DNA of 64,000 nucleotides from Pontiella desulfatans (GTDB taxonomy: Bacteria; Verrucomicrobiota; Kiritimatiellia; Kiritimatiellales; Pontiellaceae), in NCBI RefSeq assembly GCF_900890425.1, contig NZ_CAAHFG010000001.1, positions 1,240,001-1,304,000 of the forward strand, in the 5' to 3' direction. Each line of letters begins with the position of its first letter. The stretch's first letter is position 1. The position numbers were made by a program, and so were the translations under genes. Positions 17,985 through 26,489 of the stretch are shown in pieces. The notes beneath the pieces are model-generated. The model was not told the DNA's origin. It saw nothing but the letters and a program-made list of their open reading frames with translations, and did not search any database.

Positions 17985-18991
17985 TGCGCGTCGCTACCCG
18001 GCGTATCCGCTGCCGGGAATGCGGGTCTTCCAGCCATGAACCCGTTTCATTCTGCCCCGATCCATACGTGCGCTATACCAAGTGGACCGCCCGCTTCGTC
18101 CTCGGGCTTCGCAAAGCCATGTCGATCAGCGACGTGGCGCATTTTACCGGCCTGCATTGGGAAACGGTGAAGAACATCGAGAAAGCCTGGCTGGAAAAGA
18201 AGTACAAGAAGGTGCGGCTCGACGACGTGGCGTATCTGGGCATCGATGAAGTCCACCTCGGCTCGAAGCTCGGCTACATCACCGTAGTGCGCGATCTGGA
18301 ATCGGGAGCAGTGCTGTTCATCGGCAAGGGCAAAGGCGGCGACGCCCTCAAGAAGTTCCGAAAGCGGATCAAGCGCAAGGCGAAGCAGATCAAGGCCGTC
18401 GCCATTGACATGGCCAACTCCTACAGCGCATGGGTAGCCGACGTGCTGCCCGATGCCGACATCGTCTACGATCACTTCCACGTCATCAAGCTGATGAACG
18501 AGCGGATGGACAAGCTGCGGCGCAGCACGATGAACAAGCTCTGCGACGAACAGAAGAAACAACTCAAGAACAAGCGCTGGCTGCTGCTGCGCAACGTGGA
18601 GAACCTATCTGCTGAAGCCAAAGGGGAACTCGATCAATTGCGAGGTGAGTTCGATGACCTCGGAACGGCCTCGGCCATGAAAGAATACCTTCGCAACATC
18701 TACCGCATCGCCAACGGCGCAACCGTGGCGAAATTGGCCTTCGAGAAATGGTGCGCCATGGCCGATGAATCAGGGATTGCCTGCCTGAAGCAGATGGCCA
18801 GGACCATTCGGCGACGCATGGACGGGCTGTTGGCCTACTGGCAACATGGCTATCTCACCAACGCCAGCCAGGAGGGATTCAACAACAAGATCGGTTGGTT
18901 GACCCGCCAGGCCTACGGTTATCGGGATGAACGGTACCTGCATCTGAAAATCTACGACTTGCCGAACCTATCAACGAGCAGACGCCTGTGA
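17981..18991 (+). CDS. ISL3-family transposase, catalytic part
   Basis: 336-residue frame with the rest of the zinc finger (RRIRCRECGSSSHEPVSF), a helix-turn-helix (FTGLHWETVKNIEKAW) and the DDE core: YLGIDEVHLGSKLGYITVV (first Asp), VAIDMANSYSAWVADVLP with DHFHVIKLMNERMD (second Asp region), and TNASQEGFNNKIGWLTRQAYG containing the final Glu. The frame opens with TTG-ATG overlapping the previous stop. Its stop overlaps the right inverted repeat. Full length of the fused product would be about 405 residues, normal for ISL3. Confidence 0.9.
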   Translation: MMRVATRRIRCRECGSSSHEPVSFCPDPYVRYTKWTARFVLGLRKAMSISDVAHFTGLHWETVKNIEKAWLEKKYKKVRLDDVAYLGIDEVHLGSKLGYITVVRDLESGAVLFIGKGKGGDALKKFRKRIKRKAKQIKAVAIDMANSYSAWVADVLPDADIVYDHFHVIKLMNERMDKLRRSTMNKLCDEQKKQLKNKRWLLLRNVENLSAEAKGELDQLRGEFDDLGTASAMKEYLRNIYRIANGATVAKLAFEKWCAMADESGIACLKQMARTIRRRMDGLLAYWQHGYLTNASQEGFNNKIGWLTRQAYGYRDERYLHLKIYDLPNLSTSRRL

Positions 18992-19021
18992 GGTCGCACT
19001 TCCGTGATGAACCAAAAAACC

Positions 19022-19557
19022 GCTCATATATCCTTGAACCCTTCGCTCAAACCCAACGCGTTAAGTACGCTGATATGTTTCCGTACCCCCCGGAAAGTAA
19101 AAGGGTTCGTAAACCTATCGAAACCGGGCGTATCCAGCCACCCCAAACCGTGTTTTGAAGGGTATGGAAACGCTTCTGAACAACTGGGGTTGCGAGGGGG
19201 CTCAAGTTCGCTTTTCCATCAAGCTCGGTGGAGCGGCCTTGATGCTTTTCAAAAAGCGAAAACCGGGTCGAATTGACCCAGATTTTTCGCGATATTCCGC
19301 AACTTGTTGGAACGGTTGAGATTAACAAAACGGAGAATCGGTTCGCATCAAGTCAGGTGTCGATCTTGATACGAAAATAGAAAACGGAGAACCGGTTCGC
19401 AAATCCATCAAGCCGGGTCGACCATCGACGGGCTTCCACCTGGAACCGAAATCCTGCTCAGCGGCTGACTACAAGCCGTTCGAGTCCACGCCCCCAACGA
19501 GTCAAAGCGCATGCGTCGTAGACGCACGGTTCCTCATGCCCATTCCCGGATTTAGGA
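19022..19557. other. Remnant region right of the ISL3 element
   Basis: No intact gene was found. Plus-strand pieces with protein-like composition appear in different frames, such as KYADMFPYPPESKRVRKPIE followed after a shift by SIKLGGAALMLFKKRKPGR, suggesting a decayed gene split by the IS; an ATG at 17628 left of the IS could be its original start. At 19327-19361 and 19381-19421 there is a direct repeat beginning aaaacggagaa(t/c)cggttcgca. Confidence 0.35.
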
Positions 19558-20598
19558 TTAAAACTTGTAGAGTATGCTCGTTAGCAGCGCCCGGTCATAG
19601 TAGCCCTTGCCATCGTAGGCAATCTCGGTGTCGCGCTCCAGCCGGTATTCGACGCGCAGGAACAGCTCCTGGATAAGCTTGTTCTCCAGCCCGGCGGTAA
19701 AGAGGAAGTGGTAGTTTTCCAGATCGCCCAAGTGGGTGTATTTCTCAATAAACGTAAGTGAGTTGACCAACTGCCACTTCAGGTTTTGGTCCAGCACGAA
19801 TTTGGGCATGGCTTCGTCGTATTCCGCCAGCACGTTCTGCTGCCAGTCGCGCTTGACGCGGTTATACTCGTGGTAACCGCCGCCCACGGAGGTTGACAGT
19901 TCGAATTTCGACGAGTTCTTGAACCAGTTTATCCCCAGTTCCGCCGTTTGGAGGAATTCCTCTTCGATGCCCCGGCGGTAGTCGCGCTGGAATAGGGTTT
20001 TTGCCTCGGTGTAGTAGGTTTTTTGTTTGAACGTATAGTTGTAGTTTTGTTTTACGTTAAACAGGTCGTCATATTTTCGAAGGTCGCTTTTGCTGTAGCG
20101 ATAGTTCAGGTCCCAGCGCAGTTGGTTCTGGCCTCCGGTCCATGCAATGTTGCCATTGATGCGGTAGGTTTCGAACGATTCCTCGGTCTCCTGCAGCGTC
20201 CCGTCGTTTTTTTGTTGGAGCGAGTTCGACTCGCGCATGGCAAAGGAGAGTCCGGCCTGGCCCGACCACTGTTTGTTTTCCTTTGGCGGATGCTTCGCCA
20301 GATCGGGCTTATGGGCCTCAACGGCAGGGAGGGGCTTTTCTTCGACCACCGGGGCAAGTGCTTCGGCAGGCACCTCGATTTCGCCCAACTCCTCGGTCGA
20401 TACGGTGATTTTCGCAATGTCCCGTGTATATAGGCTAACGGAACCAAAGGAGTCGGACTTGAAATAGACGGTGTAGGAATCCTGTTTCAGGATTTTTCCG
20501 CTTAGGATGTCGCCATTCTTAAGCTTGATGGTGTCTTGTGCAACACCGGTCGTGGCTGTGATCAGGAGGGGGATGAGATGGAGGAGAATTTTGCGCAT
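19558..20598 (-). CDS. DUF481-family outer-membrane beta-barrel protein
   Basis: 346-residue exported protein (signal MRKILLHLIPLLITATTGVAQ). The N-terminal segment DTIKLKNGDILSGKILKQ is a small beta domain often found before DUF481 barrels; the C-terminal 230 residues have alternating polar and aromatic strands (LRWDLNYRYSKSDLRKYDDL, KTYYTEAKTLFQRDYRRGIE) and end in ...ILYKF, a terminal Phe that fits the outer-membrane assembly signal. E. coli YdiY is a distant relative. Function is unknown beyond a barrel. The start is the ATG at 20598, giving the signal peptide; the frame is open to 20682. Two palindromes lie upstream. Confidence 0.8.
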   Translation of the reverse strand: MRKILLHLIPLLITATTGVAQDTIKLKNGDILSGKILKQDSYTVYFKSDSFGSVSLYTRDIAKITVSTEELGEIEVPAEALAPVVEEKPLPAVEAHKPDLAKHPPKENKQWSGQAGLSFAMRESNSLQQKNDGTLQETEESFETYRINGNIAWTGGQNQLRWDLNYRYSKSDLRKYDDLFNVKQNYNYTFKQKTYYTEAKTLFQRDYRRGIEEEFLQTAELGINWFKNSSKFELSTSVGGGYHEYNRVKRDWQQNVLAEYDEAMPKFVLDQNLKWQLVNSLTFIEKYTHLGDLENYHFLFTAGLENKLIQELFLRVEYRLERDTEIAYDGKGYYDRALLTSILYKF

Positions 20599-20780
20599 GT
20601 TTACGTTGTTGCTCTGGTTCCTTAGTAAATTGCCGCGAAACGTATCGGTTTGGCTCTCACGGGTCAATCCCTTGGAACGCAAAAAGCGTTTGGAAAAGGG
20701 GACGTTATCTGACCGCTTTCTTGGACGGAGGAGGCATAATCCCGGCGCAAACCGATGTTGGGCGCACCTTTGTTAAATAT

Positions 20781-20858
20781 CATACTTGCATAAGTATGAT
20801 GTTGATGAATATGCACGTATTCAGGGTTGGGAATGAATATCTTACTTGCATAAGTATG
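20781..20858. promoter_or_regulatory. Two identical palindromic boxes 60 bp apart
   Basis: CATACTTGCATAAGTATG lies at 20781-20798 and CTTACTTGCATAAGTATG at 20841-20858, inside the longer direct repeat AATATC(A/T)TACTTGCATAAG. Arms CATACTT/AAGTATG are symmetric around GCAT. They lie between the end of the dihydrolipoamide dehydrogenase gene and the start of the DUF481 gene (both minus strand), so they probably control the latter. Confidence 0.5.
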
Positions 20859-20902
20859 ATGATTGGCTGGATGAACCGCGCCCCATGCTTGCGGAGGCCG
20901 GG

Positions 20903-22291
20903 CTATCGGGCGGGTGGGGCGTGGATGCAGGCCTTATGCAAGGCGTGGGCCGCCTCCATCCAGATTTCGGCGAAGGTGGGGTGGGCGTGCACGGTGTTGC
21001 CCAGCTCTTCGGCCGTCAGCTCCTCGCGCACGGCAATGACCATTTCGCTGATCAGATCGGTGGCATGCGGCCCCGCGCATTGCGCACCGATTATGCGATC
21101 GGTTGCCTTGTCGGCAATAATCTTCACAAATCCTTCGGTTTCGTTGGATGCCATGGCTTTGCCAAGTCCCCGGAAATGGAATTTTCCGATGTTGGTTTCG
21201 ATGCCCAGTTTCTTGGTATCCATTTCGGTTAGCCCCACCAGCGCCACCTCGGGAGAGGTGAAGATGACGCCGGGAATGACGACTTCTTCGATCTTTTCCT
21301 CGCCCTTGAGCGCGTGTTCGACGGCATACATGGCTTGCGACGTGGCGGCGTGGGCGAGCTGCATGCGGCCGGAAACATCGCCAATGCAGTAGATGTGGGG
21401 CACGTTGGTGCGGTTGAGTTCATCGACCTCGATGTAGCCGCGTTCGTTGGCGGCCACTCCGGCAGCCTCGAAATTAAGGCCGTCGGTCACCGGGCTGCGG
21501 CCAATCGCCACCAGCAGCATGTCGGCCTCGATCGTCTGGTCGCCGGCCTTCGCCGTTACCCCGGCATCCGTGGCTTGGATGTCTTCCATGGCGTCGCCGG
21601 TGAGCAGGGTCATTCCAAGCGAATCCTTCATGTGCATTTTCACGACCTGGCGGACATCCTTGTCGAGCAGCATCAGCACATCGGCCAGCAGTTCAACAAT
21701 GGTCACCTTCACGCCCAGGCCGGCGGCCATGCAGGCGAGCTCGCAGCCGATGTAGCCTCCGCCCAGCACCAGCAGGCTTTCGGGCAGTTTTTCCAGTTCG
21801 AGAAAGGCGCGGCTTTCGACAATCCGCTCGTGCTTGGGAATAAAGCCGGGAACCGTGGAGGTGGAACCCGTGGCGATGATGATGTTCTTTCCGGTAATGG
21901 TTTGGCTGGAGCCATCGTTGGATTTCACGGCAATGGTGTTGGCATCCTGGAATGAGCCGGTTCCTTCGAAGACGGCCACGCCATGCGCCTTGAGCAGGGA
22001 ACCGATGCCGCTTTGCAGGTTTTGAACCACGCCGTCCTTACGCGTTTTCATGGCGGGATAGTCGATTTCCGGCTTTCCGACTTTGATGCCGAAGGTTTCG
22101 GCATGGAGGATTTGTTGATAGGCCTCGGCTCCGGCGATGAGGGTCTTGGTGGGGATGCAACCGCAGTTCAGGCAGGTGCCACCCAACCATTCCCGTTCAA
22201 TAATGGCCGTCTTCGCACCCAATTGGGCCGCCTTGATCGCCGCCGGATAACCTCCGGGGCCTGCTCCGATAACAATGACGTCAAAATCCAT
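20903..22291 (-). CDS. lpdA: Dihydrolipoamide dehydrogenase (E3)
   Basis: 462-residue FAD flavoprotein that reoxidises dihydrolipoamide with NAD+ in 2-oxo-acid dehydrogenase complexes or the glycine cleavage system. VIVIGAGPGGYPAAIKAAQLG is the FAD fold; GGTCLNCGCIPTKTL carries the redox disulfide C40/C45, with an unusual extra C43 where most enzymes have Val; LVLGGGYIGCELACMAAGLG is the NAD fold; YCIGDVSG binds FAD; HAHPTFAEIWMEA has the catalytic His-Glu dyad. AAGGAGA precedes the ATG. No E1, E2 or glycine-cleavage gene is adjacent, so the partner complex is encoded elsewhere. Confidence 0.95.
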   Translation of the reverse strand: MDFDVIVIGAGPGGYPAAIKAAQLGAKTAIIEREWLGGTCLNCGCIPTKTLIAGAEAYQQILHAETFGIKVGKPEIDYPAMKTRKDGVVQNLQSGIGSLLKAHGVAVFEGTGSFQDANTIAVKSNDGSSQTITGKNIIIATGSTSTVPGFIPKHERIVESRAFLELEKLPESLLVLGGGYIGCELACMAAGLGVKVTIVELLADVLMLLDKDVRQVVKMHMKDSLGMTLLTGDAMEDIQATDAGVTAKAGDQTIEADMLLVAIGRSPVTDGLNFEAAGVAANERGYIEVDELNRTNVPHIYCIGDVSGRMQLAHAATSQAMYAVEHALKGEEKIEEVVIPGVIFTSPEVALVGLTEMDTKKLGIETNIGKFHFRGLGKAMASNETEGFVKIIADKATDRIIGAQCAGPHATDLISEMVIAVREELTAEELGNTVHAHPTFAEIWMEAAHALHKACIHAPPAR

Positions 22292-22520
22292 GGGATCGCT
22301 CTCCTTAAATAATGATCGGAGTATTGGTATTTTATTCGGGGTGAGTCAATCGAAAGCGTTTGGAACCTGTGCCGTTAACTTTATGGTTTCGGATGATTGG
22401 ATGGGTGGAATTCTGGATGACTCGGCAATGCGAAGGTTATTGAGTGTCAACCTTTGGGTGACATGGCATTCAAAATGCAAGTGTAAAACTCTATGGGATT
22501 CCATGTCCAAGGAGGTTGCA

Positions 22521-22991
22521 ATGGTTCGCACGGATAAAGACGGTTATACCTTGAATGAAATGATGATTGTAGTTGCTGCAATTGGAGTGTTGGCGGCAAT
22601 GGGAAGCTTTGCCGTGTTGTCGGCAACCAACAAGGGGAAAGTGAAGAAGGCCGAGACCGAGGTGGAAATCCTCGCGACCGCAACGCTCCAACTGGCCTGG
22701 GATACCGGCAGATGGCCGAACCAGAAGGCCCGGAACAATGGCGGGAGTACGGAAATATGGGATCTTTTGGGCGATACGTCCGGCTTGGTTGGAACGGATG
22801 GTTCATATACCGGCTGGAAGGGGCCCTACTACAATGGTGACCGGCTTGATCCCTGGGGCAATCCCTACTTTTTCGACCCGGACTACAGGGTGGGCGGCGT
22901 TATGCGTCCCGTGGTTGGTTCGTTCGGCCCCAATGGCGTCGGCCCCAACCGCTACGACAGCGACGATATCTATGTCCTGCTGGACGATTGA
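22521..22991 (+). CDS. GspG-like major pseudopilin
   Basis: 156-residue prepilin-like protein. The leader MVRTDKDG ends in the Gly before a type III cleavage site, and the mature N terminus YTLNEMMIVVAAIGVLAAMG keeps Glu5 and the hydrophobic helix (Tyr replaces Phe1). The C-terminal part with LDPWGNPYFFDPDYRVGG and SDDIYVLLDD resembles GspG-type pseudopilins that bind calcium. Start ATG 22521 is fixed by the perfect AAGGAGG at 22509-22515. It is divergent from the minus-strand prepilin set at 23186-26984, suggesting one secretion or pilus system, though assembly ATPase and secretin genes are not in the window. Confidence 0.85.
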   Translation: MVRTDKDGYTLNEMMIVVAAIGVLAAMGSFAVLSATNKGKVKKAETEVEILATATLQLAWDTGRWPNQKARNNGGSTEIWDLLGDTSGLVGTDGSYTGWKGPYYNGDRLDPWGNPYFFDPDYRVGGVMRPVVGSFGPNGVGPNRYDSDDIYVLLDD

Positions 22992-23125
22992 TATGCAATT
23001 AACCTGAAAGCTCCCACCACAGAGAGGACGATCCTTCCGAACCGCGATCTCGCGTGAGAATCAAAGGCGAGATCCGGGGAGGGAAAGCCCATTCCGGATC
23101 CGGCCTCTCACGTTCCACAAGGAAA

Positions 23126-23157
23126 AACCCGAAATCCATTGTTCCGAATTTCGGGTT
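23126..23157. terminator. Hairpin between convergent pilin genes
   Basis: Perfect 10-bp arms aacccgaaat and atttcgggtt flank a 12-base loop, and T-rich sequence follows. It lies between the GspG-like gene and the convergent minus-strand gene and could end transcripts in both directions. A run of twelve G (23173-23184) lies just beyond it. Confidence 0.6.
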
Positions 23158-23185
23158 CGTTTTGGGTTTGTTGGGGGGGGGGGGA

Positions 23186-24400
23186 CTATTTCTGCCAGGC
23201 GGAAATCAGCGGTAGGCATTGCGCGGGGGTTGAGCTGCTCGTGGGCGGTTTCGGGATGTGCTGCTCATATCCTGCCATGATATCGGAGTTGCCGGCATTC
23301 TTGATGTAGCCATTGACGATCAATTGGCCCCGGATGAATCCGTTGCCCTGATAGTTGAAGTTGCCGCTCTTTACATAGATCAGGCCACTCACATCCCCGC
23401 CGTTCATGGTGATGTCGCCATCGCGGGAGACGATGCTGAATGAAAAGTCGGAGGTCGGGGTCACGATGGCGGCTCCGGTATTCACCTGGACGTCGCCGGT
23501 GGCAATGACCGTTCCATTGATCGTTGCTTTAATCTCGGCATCGCCGTTGACCCAGAGGATTCCACCTGCGGGCGATCGGTTGCCCGAGGGCATGCTGCTG
23601 TAGACCTCGCCGTTTTTCAGGGCATGGTTGTAGTAGGGGGTGAGATCGACATCCGGGATGGCGACAGGGGCAACGGCCCGCTGCGTTTTGGTCCCCTTCA
23701 CCGTGACCTTGCTCCATTTGGTTTTCCCGAAGTCGGGCGCGGTAATGTCGCCGCCGATGATTACGTTGTTTCCGATATCGATGCTGGCGGAAGAGGAGAG
23801 GTTGATGAGGGCGTCGGTGGTTCCTCCCAGGTCCATGCTTCCGTTGGCATGGAAGAGGGCATTTCCTGCCGGACTGAAAATGGAACCGCACCCGTTGAAA
23901 TCAAAGTTGCCGCCGCAAAGAATCGCATAGTTGAAGCCTTCCATGTCTTCATAGCCGTTGTCGCTGGTTTCCGTTCCACTACCGGCATAGATGTCTTCCA
24001 CGAGCACTTCGGCCTGGACGGTCTGGCTACCGACGCTTCCTGCGGAATTGATGATCACGTAGCGGTTGCTGATGGTGGTCAGGCTGATGGAGAAGTTTCC
24101 ATCGCCGTATGAGCTATCTGCGGAGCTAAGCGAAGAAACGGAGGCCATCTCCGCATCGGGATCGAAGGAGAACGCATCGGGATTGTCACGTTGGGAGAAA
24201 TCCGTCGATAGGATGGAATAGGCATAGTCGATCCCCGCTTCGGCGTAGGCGAGCGCCTTGACCCGGTCGGTCTGGCGGTTGGCATCGAACACGCGTTGTT
24301 GGCCGAGTTGGGCCAGTATTCCCACGCCCACTCCAAGCGCCATGATGATGAACATGACCGTGAGCAGGGCGTAGCCGTTCTTTGTGTTACGTTCTTTCAT
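23186..24400 (-). CDS. PilX-like prepilin with long beta-repeat C terminus
   Basis: 404-residue protein. The N terminus MKERNTKNGYALLTVMFIIM has a short basic leader and a hydrophobic helix like PilX/GspK-type minor pilins (no Glu5). Residues 130-380 are Gly/Asn-rich short strands with repeated inside-outside patterns (ILCGGNFDFNGCGSIFSPAG, GDITMNGGDVSGLIYVKSG, FNYQGNGFIRGQLIVNGYI), like a beta-helix or bactofilin-type solenoid. It ends with IPKPPTSSSTPAQCLPL. It is the last gene of a three-gene minus-strand prepilin operon. PilX-like proteins prime pilus assembly; a surface solenoid attached to one is unusual. Confidence 0.7.
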   Translation of the reverse strand: MKERNTKNGYALLTVMFIIMALGVGVGILAQLGQQRVFDANRQTDRVKALAYAEAGIDYAYSILSTDFSQRDNPDAFSFDPDAEMASVSSLSSADSSYGDGNFSISLTTISNRYVIINSAGSVGSQTVQAEVLVEDIYAGSGTETSDNGYEDMEGFNYAILCGGNFDFNGCGSIFSPAGNALFHANGSMDLGGTTDALINLSSSASIDIGNNVIIGGDITAPDFGKTKWSKVTVKGTKTQRAVAPVAIPDVDLTPYYNHALKNGEVYSSMPSGNRSPAGGILWVNGDAEIKATINGTVIATGDVQVNTGAAIVTPTSDFSFSIVSRDGDITMNGGDVSGLIYVKSGNFNYQGNGFIRGQLIVNGYIKNAGNSDIMAGYEQHIPKPPTSSSTPAQCLPLISAWQK

Positions 24401-24416
24401 GGGAGTACTCCTTTTC

Positions 24417-26480
24417 CTACATACCGCTGTTTCGCGGTGTCAGTTCCGTTTTCAGCGATGAAGTGATTCTTCGCCGTTTTCCATCCAATAGGGTCACATC
24501 GTCGTAGATTTCCAGGTCGATGATGAGCGCAGAGCGCAAGGGTTCTCCATCGACGCTGATTTCAAATGTTCCGTAGTCGGGGCCTTTCGTGAAGATGCCA
24601 CCGATATTGACCAGCTGCGTTTCGCCATTCCAGTCGATCGTGACATTCCTGAGAATAGGGGAATACAGTCCGTCCGAACTGGATTGAAGGAGCGTCTGGA
24701 ACTGGACATAGCGTTCCCATCTGCCCGGAACCCGGCAAGATCCGGTGAAGGCGGTAATGGTTTCCCAGTCGTCCGCGTCCGAAAGATCGGGCTGGCTGCC
24801 GCTCCTTACCTTGAACGCAATCGTCGAGTCGGACGGCACATCCGCGTTCCAGGTAATGTCGCCGTAGGTGGGCTTGTCCAGATGGGTGTCGAAAATCTGG
24901 GAACTGTACGTCCCGTTCGAAGGGAAGCTGGCCTCGATGGCCGCCAGGCCGAGAATGGCATCCATGTCCATGCGTGTTTCCGAGCGGTCTCCCCAGGTTG
25001 GATCCTTTGCCACTTCGACGAGGCTGGGGGCATCGGTGATCACTTGGCAGGTCATGGCGGCGTTGGGCCAGACATCCTTCCACTTGGCGGGCTGGCATTT
25101 GTCGGCGTTGTTGGCGATGCGGTAGGAAACCAGGTAGTTCTTGTCTTTGCTGATGGGGAAATCGATCCAGTCGGAAAAGAAGCTGGTGCCGGGGCCGACG
25201 GTGGGGCTCCCAATGCTTCCCCCAAACTTCACTACGGTCATCGTGGCTGGATCGAAATCCATACTGGCTACTTCCGACGCCGCCGACTCTCCGATGAATA
25301 CATTGGTAACCCTGAAGTTGCCGTTTTCGGCGGATTGGAACTTGAGGCGGCATTTCCGTCCGTTGTAGGCGAACCAGTTGCCGTTGTCGGCGAGATCGGC
25401 CCCTTTTTGCAGGGTGCGCACCACCCAGTTTTGCATCAGGCCAACGGGCGGGGAGACCGGCAGCGAGCCGGCTTGCTTTTCCGCTTCCCAGGTATAATCC
25501 ATGCCATCGAGCTGCACCACGAAATCGCTTGGGCTGATGGTGTCGAGAAATTCCACCCGGGCATCCTTGGCCTGGTAGCCCAGCCCGCTGAAGTTGGTTT
25601 CCTCCCAGCGGTCGTTTTCCATGACGAGGGTGAAGCTGCTTCCGATTGAAGAGGCCGGGAAGTAGAGCTGGCGGTTGCCCTTCCAGGATCCTTCCGTGAC
25701 ATACTGGTTGATGGCCGAGGCCCCGGTTTGCGAGGTGGCCGGAAGTTGTTCTTCGGCTTCGCGCGGGCTGGCGGAACCGGATACCACCAGCTGGTCGATT
25801 CCGATGTTGTAGCCCGTGCTCTTGCTGTGCTTGTCCACCACCGTGAACGTAATCTTGTGTTCGCCCGGGTCGAGCAGCATGTAGCCAAGGTTCGCCCGGT
25901 CCCGTGTCACGGTCGAGGAATAGGCATCGAACCGTCCGGCCTTGGGGTTGATCTCCCAATCCAGCAGATTGGCGAACAAAATTTTCGATTTTGCATTGCT
26001 TCCATTATAGGTGCCGCTACCGGAACCGGAATCCACCACTTTATCGAGTTGTTCCTGCCGCTGGGCATCGGTGAGGGTGTTGTCGCGCGGGCTGAACGTG
26101 GTTTTCACTAGCTTGTCCGGGTCGCCGGGGCGGATGTGGTAGATGATGGTTTCATCCCAAATGATCTTGTTCTCTTCATCCCGTTCCACAATGCCGTCGC
26201 CGGTGCTGTCGTAGGCCATGGGGAAACTGATGGCCTGGTAGGGGCCGCCTCCGACCGGGTGGTAGAAGATGGTGTCGAGGGACGAAAGGCGAAGGTCTCT
26301 CTTCAGGTGTTCCATCGCCAGCTGCAAGTCGATGTCCAGATCGTTCTGCACATCGGCTTCGTTGACGTTTTTCAAGGTGAAAATATATCCCGTAATGGCC
26401 ATGCCCATCGCCATTACCAGCAACGAGGCCGATGCGATGACTTCCAGCAGGGTGAATCCTTGGGATCGTTTTCTTTTCAT
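24417..26480 (-). CDS. PilW/GspJ-like prepilin with very long C-terminal region
   Basis: 687-residue protein beginning MKRKRSQGFTLLEVIASASL, a perfect prepilin peptidase site (G before FTLLE) with Glu5 and a hydrophobic helix. Residues 40-110 (QLAMEHLKRDLRLSSL) resemble PilW/GspJ minor pseudopilins, which are normally about 200-350 residues. The remaining 500 residues are beta-rich with lectin-like stretches (LLDPGEHKITFTVVDKHSKS, VRSGSQPDLSDADDWETITA) and may be exposed at the pilus tip. It is encoded 16 bp from the PilX-like gene and 9 bp from the PilV-like gene. Confidence 0.75.
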   Translation of the reverse strand: MKRKRSQGFTLLEVIASASLLVMAMGMAITGYIFTLKNVNEADVQNDLDIDLQLAMEHLKRDLRLSSLDTIFYHPVGGGPYQAISFPMAYDSTGDGIVERDEENKIIWDETIIYHIRPGDPDKLVKTTFSPRDNTLTDAQRQEQLDKVVDSGSGSGTYNGSNAKSKILFANLLDWEINPKAGRFDAYSSTVTRDRANLGYMLLDPGEHKITFTVVDKHSKSTGYNIGIDQLVVSGSASPREAEEQLPATSQTGASAINQYVTEGSWKGNRQLYFPASSIGSSFTLVMENDRWEETNFSGLGYQAKDARVEFLDTISPSDFVVQLDGMDYTWEAEKQAGSLPVSPPVGLMQNWVVRTLQKGADLADNGNWFAYNGRKCRLKFQSAENGNFRVTNVFIGESAASEVASMDFDPATMTVVKFGGSIGSPTVGPGTSFFSDWIDFPISKDKNYLVSYRIANNADKCQPAKWKDVWPNAAMTCQVITDAPSLVEVAKDPTWGDRSETRMDMDAILGLAAIEASFPSNGTYSSQIFDTHLDKPTYGDITWNADVPSDSTIAFKVRSGSQPDLSDADDWETITAFTGSCRVPGRWERYVQFQTLLQSSSDGLYSPILRNVTIDWNGETQLVNIGGIFTKGPDYGTFEISVDGEPLRSALIIDLEIYDDVTLLDGKRRRITSSLKTELTPRNSGM

Positions 26481-26489
26481 GGTTTCACC

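Larger units (their letters stand above)
17688..19013 (+). mobile_element. Complete ISL3-family insertion sequence
   Basis: The element is 1326 bp long. Its 23-bp terminal inverted repeats are identical: GGTTCATCACGGAAGTGCGA plus three bases at 17688-17710, complement at 18991-19013. It is flanked by an 8-bp direct repeat aaaaaacc at 17680-17687 and 19014-19021, the size typical of ISL3. It carries one transposase split over two overlapping frames. Identical ends and target duplication point to a recent insertion. Confidence 0.93.
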
